From: Parenemella sanctibonifatiensis
GTDB taxonomy: Bacteria; Actinomycetota; Actinomycetes; Propionibacteriales; Propionibacteriaceae
NCBI RefSeq assembly: GCF_002250565.1
Contig: NZ_NMVJ01000006.1
Location: forward strand, 434,001-498,000
Direction: 5' to 3'
DNA length: 64,000 bases
Shown piece by piece: positions 17,413 to 26,424 of this stretch; within the stretch, counting starts at the first letter, position 1, and each line of letters begins with the position of its first letter. Both the position numbers and the translations under genes were made by a program. The notes under the pieces were generated by a model. That model was not told the origin of the DNA, did no database searches, and saw only the letters and a program-made list of their open reading frames with translations.

Positions 17413-18453
17413 TCAGCGCTGGCGCTGGTCCAGCACCCGGCTCAGCGTTGCCCAGATTCGGAAGCCGTCGGGACCTTTGACCACCGGGACCGGGCTGTGA
17501 TCGGCACGGGCCGCATCAACGTACGCAGTCGGGGACCCGTGTGCCAGCACCTGCTCGGTCGGGGTCAGTTCCCGCAGCGCGATGGCACGGACCTTGTCGG
17601 GATGCTGGCTGGCGAAATCCCCGTACAGGGCAGGGTCGTGCTGCCCGTCGTCGCCGACCAGCACCCACCGGATGCCGGGGAAGTCCTCCGCCAGCCGCTG
17701 CAGGCAGGCCCGCTTGTGAGCGGGTCCGCTGCGCCACCAGCCGGCCTGGGTGGGGCCCCAGTCGGTGAGCAGCAGCGGTCCGGACGGAAAGCCGTAGTGC
17801 TGCAGGAACCGGGTCAGAAAGCCAGCGGTGTTCCAGGCGCCGGTGGAGACGTAAACCGTCGGCGCGCCGTCATGGTCGTGGAGCATCTCGGCGTACATCT
17901 CCGCCATCCCTGGCACTGCCTGGCGGGCGTTCTCGTGGACCACGAAGGAGTTCCAGGCCGCGATCAGGGGGCGCGGCAGCGATGTCGAGATGACGGTGTC
18001 GTCGATGTCGGAGACCAGTCCCATCGTCACCTCGGGGGCGACCACCGTGATGGGGGCGCGGACCGGCTTGGACCCTGCGGTGACGAACTCGGCCTCGGCC
18101 TCGCCTGCCGGCAGGTCGATGTCGGCCAGCGCCACGTCGACGTAGCCGCCTCGGTCAGCTCGCACCGAACGGATGATGCCGCCGACGGTCACGCGGACCT
18201 CCCCGTGCCCGATCGGGGCGGAGAGGAAGTTACGGAAACCACGCCGGGCCAGCAGTCGTTCGGTGACCAGGCCGACAGCGGTCGTCATGTCGGCTGGTTG
18301 GAGCACCACCCGGCACAGGATGCGGACGCGGCCCCGGTGTGCGTACCCGCGATAGCCGATGACGGTGTCGACCCATCCCATTCGCCGCAGCACGCGCTCC
18401 ACGAATCGGTTGAATCGTTCTTCGATGCGGGCTGCGATGAACGGTTTGCTCAC
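17413..18453 (-). CDS. DUF2183 / App1-like phosphatase domain protein
   Basis: About 346 residues. The C-terminal half is the DUF2183 domain of yeast phosphatidate phosphatase App1, HAD-like, with LVSDIDDTVIST (DxDxT nucleophile motif), VYVSTGAWN, a lysine in AHKRACL and VLVGDDGQHD. A bacterial role in lipid phosphate hydrolysis is inferred only. The N-terminal part has beta strands (RGRVRILCRVVLQP). The start is uncertain: GTG codons at 18453 and 18464 both lack a clear ribosome site. It is divergent from the acetyltransferase/acyl-CoA synthetase gene with about 50 bases between. Confidence 0.8.
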   Translation of the reverse strand: MSKPFIAARIEERFNRFVERVLRRMGWVDTVIGYRGYAHRGRVRILCRVVLQPADMTTAVGLVTERLLARRGFRNFLSAPIGHGEVRVTVGGIIRSVRADRGGYVDVALADIDLPAGEAEAEFVTAGSKPVRAPITVVAPEVTMGLVSDIDDTVISTSLPRPLIAAWNSFVVHENARQAVPGMAEMYAEMLHDHDGAPTVYVSTGAWNTAGFLTRFLQHYGFPSGPLLLTDWGPTQAGWWRSGPAHKRACLQRLAEDFPGIRWVLVGDDGQHDPALYGDFASQHPDKVRAIALRELTPTEQVLAHGSPTAYVDAARADHSPVPVVKGPDGFRIWATLSRVLDQRQR

Positions 18454-18492
18454 GAGGACGAACACTAGCAAGAGCCCCGGATTGCACTCGCC

Positions 18493-18504
18493 TAAGGTTG
18501 GGTC
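18493..18504 (+). promoter_or_regulatory. -10 element of GNAT/acyl-CoA synthetase gene (leaderless)
   Basis: TAAGGT at 18493-18498 ends six bases before the ATG at 18505; no ribosome site is present. Confidence 0.5.
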
Positions 18505-21072
18505 ATGGCAGCCAGCGCCCCCTATCCGCCCGAGTGGGAGACCGACGTCGTCCTCAGCGATGGCGGCACCGCACATCTGCGTCCGATCCTGCCCGACGAC
18601 CGACAGCGACTGGTCGACTTCTATGCCCGGGTGTCCGACGAATCGAAGTACCTACGGTTCTTTGCGCCCCGGCCAGTGCTGAGTGAGGCTGACCTGGACC
18701 GCTTCACCATCGTCGACCACGACGAACGGGTGGCGTTGATTCTCACCGTCGGTACGGAGATGATCGCGGTCGGCCGATATGACCGGATCCCGGGCAGCGC
18801 GGAAGCTGAGGTCGCCTTCCTGGTCCAGGACGACCAACAGGGCAGGGGAGTGGGCCAGCTGCTGCTGGAGCACCTCGCCCAGGTCGCCCGGGAGCGCGGC
18901 GTGGGACGGTTCGTCGCCGACGTGTTGCCGCAGAACAGCCGCATGGTCGCGGTCTTCGCCGACGCCGGCTATCACGTCAAGCGCTCCTACGAGGAGGGCA
19001 TGGTGGTGGTGGAGTTTCCCATCGAACCCTCCGAAACCTCCACGAACGTGATGCTGCGACGGGAGCACCGCGCCGAAGCCGCCTCCGTACGCCGGGTGCT
19101 CACCCCGCACCAGATCGCGGTGCTGGCCCCCGACCAGGTCCGCTCCGCCGTCACCGGCAGCATGCCCGGTTTCGCCGGTTCGATCATCACGTTGGACCAG
19201 GCGACCGGCAAGATCGACCAGGTCGTCATCTCCTCGGCAATCGACAGCATCGAGGAGGTGGTGCGGCGCAGTGCCGAGGTCGGTGCCCACAGCATCGTCG
19301 TGCTCGGCGACGCCGGCCAGCTCGCCGCCACCCAACTGATCGAACTCGCCCGCTCCCACGGGCTGCGGGCGGTCGGCCCCAACTCGCTGGGGCTCATCAA
19401 CACCAGCACCGGACTCAACCTGACGCCGCTGCAGTCGCCCCGACCGGGGACCCTGGGCGTGTTCTGCCAGTCCACCGCCATCGGGGTGATGCTGCTGAGC
19501 AAGCTGGAGGCCCAATCCTTGGGGATCTCCAGTTTCGTCTCCACCGGCCCGCTGTCCGACGTCTCGGTCAATGACGTGATGCAGTACTGGTCCGACGACC
19601 CCGCCACCACGGTCTGCCTGCTGTCGCTGGACTCGATCGGTAACCCGCGCAAGTTCACCCGGATCGCGCGCCGGCTGGCACGCACGAAACCCCTGGTGGT
19701 GCTGGCTCCGAGCCGGTCCCGACACCACAGCATCGGGGAACCGGAAGGCCCCCAGGCCGCACCCCCGGATGCCATCGACGCCATCTATCGCCAGCTCGGC
19801 GTGATCGTGTGCCGCAGACGTGACGAGATGTTGGATGTCGCCGAGGTGTTGACCCGGCAACCGCTGCCGCAGGGACGGCGCGTGGCGGCGTACGCCAACT
19901 CCTCCAGCCTGCTGCGACAGATGGCGAGCTTTGCCACCCATCGGGCCGGCCTGGACTGCGTCGAGGCGCAGTCGGTGCCGACCGCCGACGACTTGGTCGC
20001 CGCCGTCCGAGCCGGTCTGGAACGCGAGGACACCGACGCGGTGATCGCGGCCCACGTGGATGTCTATTCCGATTCCGCGCAAGGCTTCCATGACGCGCTG
20101 AGCGAGCTGGCGCGCACCTCTGAGAAGCCGGTCCTGGGCGTCTTCGTCGACTTCACCACCGTGGCGGGACCGACCTCCTCACCCGATGGCAGCGGCACCT
20201 TGCCGGTGTTCGAGGGCTACGGCGACGCGTTGCAGGCGTTGGCCCGTGCCGCGGACTACCAAGAATGGCTGACGGCCGACCATGGCGTGGTGCCCGAGCT
20301 CGGCCGTCGTGCCGCAGCCGCCCGCGGCATCGTGGAGGAGGCGTTGGCCGAGGCCAACGACCCACTGGCCCGGGTCGTGCTGGACCCCGACCGGACGGCG
20401 GCACTACTGGCGGCGTACGGAATCACGCTGGTGCCCCGCACCCCCGTCGCCACCTTGCAGGAGGCGTTGGATGCGACCGCGGCGCTGCCCAGCGCCGTGA
20501 TCAAGGCGACCGAGCCGGCGTTGCGCGCCAGCCCGGACCTGACCGCGGTGTTTCGCCACATCAGCGGTGCCGAGCAGGTGCGCCAGGCATGGACCGAGTT
20601 GGGCCGCAGCGTTGCCGGCGCCGGTCTGGGCGGACCCGAGGACCAAGTGGCGGCCGGCCCGGTGGTTCAGAAGCAGGGTGAGCCCGGGGTGTCGGTGCGG
20701 ATCACCAGTGTGGAGGACCCCGCGTACGGACCGGTCCTGGGCATCGGGCTGTCCGGCATCGCCTCGGAGCTGTTGGGGGACCTGGCCTATCGGGTGCCTC
20801 CGCTGACCACCGCCGATGCCGAGTCGATGCTGCGGGACCTCAAGGGTGCACCGGCCCTGTTCGGTCGGTTCGGGGCCCCTCCGGTCGACACCGATGGCGT
20901 CGCCGACCTCATCACCCGGGTCGCGCAGCTGGCCGATGACCTGCCCCAGGCCGCCGAGATCCTGCTGACGCCCTGCATCGCCTCCCACGACGGAGTCGAG
21001 GTGATGGGCGCCCGGATCGTGCTCACCGCTCGGCCCGGCAGCCGCGATCCGCTGTCCCGGTCGCTGCAGTAG
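18505..21072 (+). CDS. GNAT acetyltransferase fused to NDP-forming acyl-CoA synthetase domains
   Basis: An 855-residue fusion. Residues 1-165 are a GNAT domain with the acetyl-CoA loop QQGRGVG at 111-117. From about 195 a CoA-binding and ligase-type region of the acetate-CoA ligase (ADP-forming) family follows (GSIITLDQATG, VVLGDAGQLAATQL, RAVGPNSLGLIN), then an ATP-grasp segment in the last 250 residues. This arrangement is known for Pat-type protein lysine acetyltransferases that control acyl-CoA synthetases. The catalytic ligase histidine is not obvious, so the C-terminal part may be regulatory. The DUF5998 gene starts 14 bases downstream with its own -10 hexamer. Confidence 0.85.
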   Translation: MAASAPYPPEWETDVVLSDGGTAHLRPILPDDRQRLVDFYARVSDESKYLRFFAPRPVLSEADLDRFTIVDHDERVALILTVGTEMIAVGRYDRIPGSAEAEVAFLVQDDQQGRGVGQLLLEHLAQVARERGVGRFVADVLPQNSRMVAVFADAGYHVKRSYEEGMVVVEFPIEPSETSTNVMLRREHRAEAASVRRVLTPHQIAVLAPDQVRSAVTGSMPGFAGSIITLDQATGKIDQVVISSAIDSIEEVVRRSAEVGAHSIVVLGDAGQLAATQLIELARSHGLRAVGPNSLGLINTSTGLNLTPLQSPRPGTLGVFCQSTAIGVMLLSKLEAQSLGISSFVSTGPLSDVSVNDVMQYWSDDPATTVCLLSLDSIGNPRKFTRIARRLARTKPLVVLAPSRSRHHSIGEPEGPQAAPPDAIDAIYRQLGVIVCRRRDEMLDVAEVLTRQPLPQGRRVAAYANSSSLLRQMASFATHRAGLDCVEAQSVPTADDLVAAVRAGLEREDTDAVIAAHVDVYSDSAQGFHDALSELARTSEKPVLGVFVDFTTVAGPTSSPDGSGTLPVFEGYGDALQALARAADYQEWLTADHGVVPELGRRAAAARGIVEEALAEANDPLARVVLDPDRTAALLAAYGITLVPRTPVATLQEALDATAALPSAVIKATEPALRASPDLTAVFRHISGAEQVRQAWTELGRSVAGAGLGGPEDQVAAGPVVQKQGEPGVSVRITSVEDPAYGPVLGIGLSGIASELLGDLAYRVPPLTTADAESMLRDLKGAPALFGRFGAPPVDTDGVADLITRVAQLADDLPQAAEILLTPCIASHDGVEVMGARIVLTARPGSRDPLSRSLQ

Positions 21073-21073
21073 C

Positions 21074-21086
21074 TAGGCTGCGGCCT
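21074..21086 (+). promoter_or_regulatory. -10 element of DUF5998 gene (leaderless)
   Basis: TAGGCT at 21074-21079 lies seven bases before the GTG at 21087 and overlaps the end of the upstream gene's trailer, giving this gene pair its own start. Confidence 0.5.
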
Positions 21087-21695
21087 GTGACTCCTTTTCA
21101 GCGCGCCACCGACCCGTCCTCGGACCCGATGCGAGAGCAGTTGGTCGCCGACATCGCCGCCAGCGGGTACTTCCCCGAACTAGTCGCCGACACGTTGCTG
21201 CAGACCGTCGGGGATGAGGAGCTCCTCGCTCACGCGCTGCAACAGGAACCCACTTTCGACAACGACGGTCTGCACCGCCACATCACCGTGCTGGCGCTCA
21301 CCGCGACCCGGCTCCTGATCAGTCACACCGACGAGACCCGCGCCGCCGACCCGCCGTCGCCGCACCCGCAGGCTGCCACCACCACCGAGTCGGTGCCGCT
21401 GCACCAGATCCGCAACGTCGCGTTGAGTCGGATGCTGGCCAGCCCCGAGAAGTACGACCCGCGCAAGCCGCTGGTCTCCGAAGCCTGGCTGACGGTGGGC
21501 TGGGGCGGAATGCGCCGGATCGACCTGGAGCCGGCCGCCTGTGCCGACCCGGACTGCACCGCCGACCACGGCTACACCGGTTCCGCCGCCGGTGATGACC
21601 TGACCGTGCGGGTCAGCGCCACCGCCGAAGGCAGCTCGATGGTTGACAAGCTGCTGGCGCTGGGACTGCAACTGCAGCACGTCACCCGCGCATGA
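21087..21695 (+). CDS. DUF5998 family protein
   Basis: A 202-residue actinobacterial protein of unknown function. The recognisable core reads HITVLALTATRLLISHTDE, then LHQIRNVALSRM and WGGMRRIDLEPAACADPDC, with a cysteine/aspartate-rich turn. The C-terminus (MVDKLLALGLQLQHVT) is predicted helical. The beginning AASGYFPELVADTL resembles a PH-like/DUF family N-terminus. It overlaps the phosphodiesterase gene by four bases (ATGA), and the same adjacency is common in relatives. Confidence 0.8.
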   Translation: MTPFQRATDPSSDPMREQLVADIAASGYFPELVADTLLQTVGDEELLAHALQQEPTFDNDGLHRHITVLALTATRLLISHTDETRAADPPSPHPQAATTTESVPLHQIRNVALSRMLASPEKYDPRKPLVSEAWLTVGWGGMRRIDLEPAACADPDCTADHGYTGSAAGDDLTVRVSATAEGSSMVDKLLALGLQLQHVTRA

Positions 21696-22816
21696 CTGGG
21701 CTGCCCCCGATGGTGCTCCCACTGTGGGAGCGCTCCACGTTGGCCAACCTGATGAGCACCGTGGCGGAACGGCTCGGCGGCACCGCGAGCATGACGGACG
21801 TTCCCGGCGTCTGCGCCGTGCCCGAAGCTGACCGTTACGTGGTGCTGCTGGTCGACGGGCTGGGTGGTCGGCTGTTGGAGGCCCACACCGATCTTGCGCC
21901 GCACCTGGCCCGGCATCGCGTCAGTACCTTGACCAGCGGTGTCCCCAGCACCACTGCCACGTCGGTGACCTCGTTGGGCACCGGCCTGCCGCCGGGCCAG
22001 CACGGGATCGTCGGCTACACCTTCCGCCACCACGGCAGCATCCTCAACGCACTGACCTGGCGTCCCGGCCTGCGCGCGGTTGACCTGCAGGCTCGCCCGA
22101 CGGTCTTCGAGCGGCTCGCCGAGCAAGGGGTACGCAGTCAGGTGGTCAATCCCGCCCATTTCCAGGGCAGCGGATTGACCGGTTGCGCACTGCGAGGTGG
22201 CCGGCTCAACGGGGTCGTGGACGAGTCCGACAGCGCTGAGTTTGCCGAACGGGTCTCGATCGCCAGCCGTAGCAGTAGCCGGAGTCTGACGTACGCCTAC
22301 CTACGGATGTTGGACCACACCGGGCACGGCAGCGGCGTGGACTCCGATGCTTGGCGCTCAACGCTGCGTCGCATCGACGGCTTCGTCGCCGAGGTTGCCG
22401 CACAGTTGCCGAACGGCACCGCGCTGGTCGTCACCGGCGACCACGGCATGATCGACGCAGGTGAGCTGACCGTGCTCGAGGAGCAGGCCGACCTGGCCGC
22501 CGGGGTCGACCTGGTGGGCGGGGAGTTGCGGCTACGGCAGCTGTACAGCCAGGAACCGGGCGCTGTGGCGCAGCGGTGGCGGGACCACTGGGGCGACCGC
22601 GCGTGGATCCGTACCCGCGAGGAGGCCATCGCCGAGAACTGGTTCGGCCCGGTGGATCGGTCACTGGCGGACCGCATCGGTGACGTGCTGGTCGCGATGC
22701 GTTCCGCCGAGGTGGTCGGCACCGTGACGATGCCGGGGGAGTGGGAGCTGGTCGGCGTCCACGGATCGTTGACGCCGGACGAGATGGAGGTCCCGCTCGT
22801 GGTGATCCAGCGCTGA
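21692..22816 (+). CDS. alkaline phosphatase-superfamily phosphodiesterase
   Basis: A 374-residue nucleotide pyrophosphatase/phosphodiesterase-like enzyme. Metal ligands and the nucleophile appear in LLVDGLGG, SGVPSTTATSVTSLGTG (Thr nucleophile), LDHTGHGSG and VTGDHGMIDAG. No signal peptide is seen, so a cytoplasmic role is expected. The substrate is not known. It is translationally coupled to the DUF5998 gene and convergent with sepH, with 17 bases between stops. Confidence 0.87.
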   Translation: MTGLPPMVLPLWERSTLANLMSTVAERLGGTASMTDVPGVCAVPEADRYVVLLVDGLGGRLLEAHTDLAPHLARHRVSTLTSGVPSTTATSVTSLGTGLPPGQHGIVGYTFRHHGSILNALTWRPGLRAVDLQARPTVFERLAEQGVRSQVVNPAHFQGSGLTGCALRGGRLNGVVDESDSAEFAERVSIASRSSSRSLTYAYLRMLDHTGHGSGVDSDAWRSTLRRIDGFVAEVAAQLPNGTALVVTGDHGMIDAGELTVLEEQADLAAGVDLVGGELRLRQLYSQEPGAVAQRWRDHWGDRAWIRTREEAIAENWFGPVDRSLADRIGDVLVAMRSAEVVGTVTMPGEWELVGVHGSLTPDEMEVPLVVIQR

Positions 22817-22833
22817 GCCGACCGTCAGGTAGC

Positions 22834-23826
22834 TCAGTTCTTGCGCTTCGGTGAGCCGAACATGATCTCGTCCCAACTCGGCACCGAGGCGCGACGGCCC
22901 CGCTTGCGGGAGCTCTTGGGCTCCGGGGCCGGGGCGGGCGTCTCCTCTTCGCCCTCCCACAGGTCGGGCTGCTCGGGTTCGAGCGGACCTCGCTGGTCCT
23001 GGGCCTCAGGCTCGGCCGGTTCCGGGTCGGGCTCGCGTACCACCGGCTCCGTGCGGGGCTCACCCTCAGGCGGTTCGCTCAGGCCGGCGTAGATGCGTAC
23101 CGAATCCTCGTTGAAGCCACCCAGCATGTCGTAGAGCACGTCCAGATCGCTGGTGCTGGGCGGGATGATCTCGTAGGTGCCGTCCTCGTTCTCCTCGAAG
23201 TCAGCGGTGCCGACCGAGTCCTCGAAATCGTCATCCACATCGCCCTCGATGACCGGCCGCTCGATCTGGCCGGTGCCCAGCATCGGTTCGGGCAACGCCT
23301 GATCCGGGTCAATCTCGGACTCGTCCTCGTCGTTGACGACCCGCACGATCGCAAGCTCGTCATCGGTCTCCCGAGCCAGGTCAACCGTCGGTTCGTCGGC
23401 AGCCGACCCCACCTCGCCGATGATCCAGCGGGCAGCGTCGTTGGCCGGGACGTTGAAGCGGCGCTGGTGGTCGAAGTCGAACACCGCTCGGGCCTCGTCG
23501 CCGTCCCGGGTGTAGGTCGCGGTCACATGCCAAGCACGGTTGTGGTCGCGCCAGGAGTCCCATTCGACTGAGTCGGGATCGAGTCCAGCTCCGCGCAGCA
23601 CGTCCTCACTGGCGGCAGCCAAGGTGCGGTGGCCAGAGGACTCGCCCTTGCGTCGTACGGTCGAGGACAGCGCGTTTGATGCCATGTGGGCCCGTTCGGC
23701 CAACACCGGGCCGGCGAAACCGGCAAGCGACTCCACGCTGACACCGGCGGCCTCGGCGACCTCGGCCACCGGCTCTCCCGCCCGGATCCGAGCCTGGATC
23801 TCACGGGGCGTCAGTGCACTGTCCAT
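22834..23826 (-). CDS. sepH: septation protein SepH (DUF3071), short N-terminus
   Basis: A 330-residue SepH-type cell-division protein, known in Streptomyces to bind and stimulate FtsZ. The helix-turn-helix core is at the extreme N-terminus (LTPREIQARIRAGEPVAEVAE, then GPVLAERAHMASNAL). An acidic middle and a basic end with the conserved VPSWDEIMFG box follow. Family members normally carry about 50 more residues before the helix-turn-helix; the sequence upstream of 23826 does not encode them in any frame. AGGGAAGG precedes the ATG. It is divergent from the DUF4193 gene. Confidence 0.85.
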   Translation of the reverse strand: MDSALTPREIQARIRAGEPVAEVAEAAGVSVESLAGFAGPVLAERAHMASNALSSTVRRKGESSGHRTLAAASEDVLRGAGLDPDSVEWDSWRDHNRAWHVTATYTRDGDEARAVFDFDHQRRFNVPANDAARWIIGEVGSAADEPTVDLARETDDELAIVRVVNDEDESEIDPDQALPEPMLGTGQIERPVIEGDVDDDFEDSVGTADFEENEDGTYEIIPPSTSDLDVLYDMLGGFNEDSVRIYAGLSEPPEGEPRTEPVVREPDPEPAEPEAQDQRGPLEPEQPDLWEGEEETPAPAPEPKSSRKRGRRASVPSWDEIMFGSPKRKN

Positions 23827-24162
23827 GAAACCTTCCCTGTCTGCGCCGGTTGCGAAGTTCGAACAGTAACCTACCGCGCCATGTCGCTCGCACCCCGGAG
23901 GCTCGCGCGACCGACGCCGTCCGAGCCGACTCCCCGCCGATTTCTTCCGAATTGACCGCCAGATATTGGCATCTGTCCGTTTCTGTGGTAGAAGAAAGCC
24001 GTCGTATCGCAGCTCCGCGCGTAGAGGGAGGCGCTCGCGGAGCGACAGCCGGCCGTGATGGGCCCCGACCACTCAGTTGGTCACCGGCACGACCCCACCC
24101 GAACGAGATCCACGCTTGCACCACCCAGCCAGACAACACCAGCCAGCCAGACAAGGAGAACC
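23827..24162. other. divergent promoter region, sepH / DUF4193 gene
   Basis: 336 bases without a supported gene. It holds a sigma70-like promoter reading right and a roughly 165-base leader ahead of the DUF4193 gene. The sepH promoter is not obvious. Confidence 0.5.
23966..23994 (+). promoter_or_regulatory. sigma70-type promoter of DUF4193 gene
   Basis: TTGGCA (23966-23971), a 17-base spacer and TAGAAG (23989-23994), with TGTGG before the -10. The start codon is about 165 bases further on, so the mRNA would have a long leader. Confidence 0.45.
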
Positions 24163-24462
24163 ATGGCGACTGACTATGACGCCCCACGCAAGACCGACGA
24201 GGAGATGCGCGAGGACTCGATCGAGGAGATCAAGTCGCGCCGCAACGACCAGAACTCGGGCAAGATCGACGAGGACGAGGCCGAGGCCGCCGAATCCTTC
24301 GAGCTGCCGGGCGCAGACCTGTCCAATGAAGAACTGACCGTACGCGTGCTGCCCCGTCAGGAGGACGAGTTCACCTGCTTCGGCTGTTTCCTGGTCCGCA
24401 ACCGCAGCCAGCTCGCTGAGACCAAGAACGGTCAGAGCTACTGCGTCGACTGCGCCGCCTGA
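24163..24462 (+). CDS. DUF4193 family protein
   Basis: A 99-residue conserved actinobacterial protein. The first half is acidic and lysine-rich (DEEMREDSIEEIKSRRND). The second half has FTCFGCFLVRNRSQLAE and YCVDCAA, four cysteines in two CxxC pairs likely to bind zinc. AAGGAG lies seven bases before the ATG. The function is unknown; the orthologue of M. tuberculosis Rv2699c is recalled to be of this family. A perfect 18-bp hairpin follows the gene. Confidence 0.88.
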   Translation: MATDYDAPRKTDEEMREDSIEEIKSRRNDQNSGKIDEDEAEAAESFELPGADLSNEELTVRVLPRQEDEFTCFGCFLVRNRSQLAETKNGQSYCVDCAA

Positions 24463-24507
24463 CCCGGGCCTGCGCTGCTACCGCAGCCGCACCGATACCG
24501 AAGCTGA

Positions 24508-24548
24508 ACGTGGGCGAGCCCCGGCCTGATGCCGGGGCTCGCCCACGT
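24508..24548. terminator. 18-bp perfect hairpin terminator
   Basis: ACGTGGGCGAGCCCCGGC at 24508-24525 pairs perfectly with 24531-24548 around a CTGAT loop, followed by TTGG. It lies between convergent DUF4193 and DUF4235 genes and can act in both directions. Confidence 0.85.
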
Positions 24549-24587
24549 TTGGTGTTCCGGGTGCCGCAGCTGGTGCGGCTCAGCGCC

Positions 24588-24881
24588 TCAGATCCACAGC
24601 TTGGTCTTCTGGATGCCCGGCGCCTTGGTGCCGATGTTGCGCTGCCAGCGGCGGCCCGTGAAGCGGTGCACCAGCAGCTGTGCCACGCCCATGCCGACGC
24701 CGCTGGCTGCTGCCCAGGTGAAGGCCTGCCAGGCCGGGGTCTCAGGGTCGTTGGGCTCGGGCGGCTCCTCGCCGGTGACGGCCTTCCAGCCTGCCTCGAG
24801 GCCCTTCTTGACCGCGACCGTCGTCAACGCACCCAGCACGCCGGCGTAGATCTTCCAGAGAATCTGTTGCGAGGGTCCCAT
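24588..24881 (-). CDS. DUF4235 small membrane protein
   Basis: A 97-residue protein with an N-terminal hydrophobic helix (ILWKIYAGVLGALTTVAV), a PPEPNDPETP turn and a second helix (AFTWAAASGVGMGVAQLL), ending in basic residues. This matches the DUF4235 family of actinobacterial membrane proteins of unknown function. GAAGGAG is placed seven bases before the ATG at 24881. Two copies of a 14-bp direct repeat lie in its upstream region. Confidence 0.82.
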   Translation of the reverse strand: MGPSQQILWKIYAGVLGALTTVAVKKGLEAGWKAVTGEEPPEPNDPETPAWQAFTWAAASGVGMGVAQLLVHRFTGRRWQRNIGTKAPGIQKTKLWI

Positions 24882-24894
24882 CGGTACTCCTTCT

Positions 24895-24930
24895 GTTGAC
24901 CTGTTGGTCGGTTGGCGTTGACCTGTTGGT
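24895..24930. repeat. 14-bp direct repeat upstream of DUF4235 gene
   Basis: GTTGACCTGTTGGT occurs at 24895-24908 and again at 24917-24930, 22 bases apart (two helical turns), just upstream of the DUF4235 start. The spacing suggests a pair of protein-binding sites. Confidence 0.5.
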
Positions 24931-25002
24931 TTCGTGTTGAGCGTCGTGATGTCGTCTCCGCCATCGTAGAGCCACCCTCACGCGGCGACCGCGCAGGTCG
25001 CC

Positions 25003-25014
25003 TAGGCTGGCGTG
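25003..25014 (+). promoter_or_regulatory. -10 element of DUF3093 gene (leaderless)
   Basis: TAGGCT at 25003-25008 lies six bases before the second of two adjacent GTG codons, favouring 25015 over 25012 as the start. Confidence 0.5.
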
Positions 25015-25539
25015 GTGAGCACGGACAGCCCGACCCAGCCTTCGTCGTCAACCAGCCCCAGTCGCCCGGCCCCGGCGTACCGGGAGGTCGTCGTGCCTCC
25101 GGTGTCGTGGTGGGTGATCGCCATGATCCTGTGCGGGATGCTCGCCTTGGCCATCATCATGTACGTGCCCGGCCCGGTCGGGATCGTCGCCGGCATCGCG
25201 GTTGTGACCCTCACCATCGCCGGGCTGCTGGCTTGGGCGCCCCGGATTCGCGTCGACACTGACGGATTCCGAGTCAACCGCAACCTCCTGGAGCCGGCGT
25301 GGCTGGGCCAGGCCACAGCCCTCGACGAGGCACAGGGCAAGGACCTGCTCGGCCCCGGCGGCGACGTACGCGCCTTTCTGGCAACCTGCCCGTGGGCGTC
25401 CCGGGCCGTCAAGGTGATGGTGGCCGACCCGGCCGATGTCCATCCCTACTGGGTGGTCAGCACCCGGCATCCGCAGCAGCTGGCCTCGGCGTTGACCCGC
25501 ATCGCGGCCGCCGGGCCCGACCAGCCCAGCGCGGGCTGA
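25015..25539 (+). CDS. DUF3093 membrane protein
   Basis: A 174-residue protein. After a Ser/Pro-rich N-terminus comes the family hallmark YREVVVPPVSWWVIAM, then two close transmembrane helices (about residues 32-50 and 55-72) and a cytoplasmic beta-rich domain (RIRVDTDGFRVNRNLLE). The function is unknown. In mycobacteria the dUTPase gene dut normally follows, but here the DUF3710 gene comes directly after about 90 bases. Confidence 0.82.
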   Translation: MSTDSPTQPSSSTSPSRPAPAYREVVVPPVSWWVIAMILCGMLALAIIMYVPGPVGIVAGIAVVTLTIAGLLAWAPRIRVDTDGFRVNRNLLEPAWLGQATALDEAQGKDLLGPGGDVRAFLATCPWASRAVKVMVADPADVHPYWVVSTRHPQQLASALTRIAAAGPDQPSAG

Positions 25540-25632
25540 GCCGGCGTTGCAGGATCGGCACCGTGGGGGACTACATTGGGCCGCGCGTGTGCTCGTGACG
25601 CCCCTGACCGCAATCCAACAGGAGTTCGCAAC

Positions 25633-26415
25633 GTGATCTTCGGCCGTAAGCGTGGCAAGAAGAAGTCCGACGAGGACCCGATCGAGGACGAGGTGCTTGA
25701 CACCGAGGCCGATGAGGACGACGCCGAGGACGAGGAGGACGATGACCTCGACCAGGCCGACGCGGACGACGCCGATGAGGACGACACCGACGACGACTCC
25801 GATGCGGACGACGACTCCGATGACCCCGACTTCGACGAGCTGGACAAGCAGGACTGGCGCGCGGACGGCCCCTTCGACTTCGCCGAGGTCGACCTGGAGA
25901 ATGATCCGGTCGAGCGGATGGACTTCGGCGGCATGATCATCACCCCCTTCGAGGGGATGAAGCTGCAGTTGCACGCCGACCCGCAGACCCAGCAGATCCA
26001 GCGCGCGATGGTGATGCACGACGACTCAGTGCTGGAGCTGTCGGCGTACGCGGCACCACGCGCCCGGGGCTACATCACCGAGATTCGCGACGAACTCATC
26101 AACAACGCCAAGAATCAGGGCGGGTCGGCCAATCTGGTCGAGGGGCCGTTCGGCACCGAGCTGAAGCGCCTGCTGCCGGTGCGGACGCCCGAGGGCAAGA
26201 ACGTCATCGTGCCGACCCGGACCTGGCTGGTGCACGGCCCCCGGTGGGTGCTGCGCGGCATCATCATGGGCAAGGCGGCGATGGAGGAAGGTACGCCTGA
26301 GGAGCTCCTCGAGTGCTTCCACAACGTCATCGTGCGACGCGGGGATGACCCGAAGGCGCCCGGTGAACTGCTGGAGTTCGTGCTGCCCGACGACGTGACA
26401 GTCGAGCGGAACTGA
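25633..26415 (+). CDS. DUF3710 family protein
   Basis: A 260-residue protein that begins with a basic patch (FGRKRGKKK) and a very acidic stretch of Asp/Glu residues at about 12-70. The conserved DUF3710 domain follows (DFGGMIITPFEGMKLQL, ARGYITEIRDELI, RTWLVHGPRWVLRGIIMG). It is widespread in actinobacteria and its role is unknown. The start is GTG at 25633 with AGGAG ten bases upstream. The OB-fold gene begins nine bases downstream, as in related genomes. Confidence 0.88.
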   Translation: MIFGRKRGKKKSDEDPIEDEVLDTEADEDDAEDEEDDDLDQADADDADEDDTDDDSDADDDSDDPDFDELDKQDWRADGPFDFAEVDLENDPVERMDFGGMIITPFEGMKLQLHADPQTQQIQRAMVMHDDSVLELSAYAAPRARGYITEIRDELINNAKNQGGSANLVEGPFGTELKRLLPVRTPEGKNVIVPTRTWLVHGPRWVLRGIIMGKAAMEEGTPEELLECFHNVIVRRGDDPKAPGELLEFVLPDDVTVERN

Positions 26416-26424
26416 CCCACAGCC

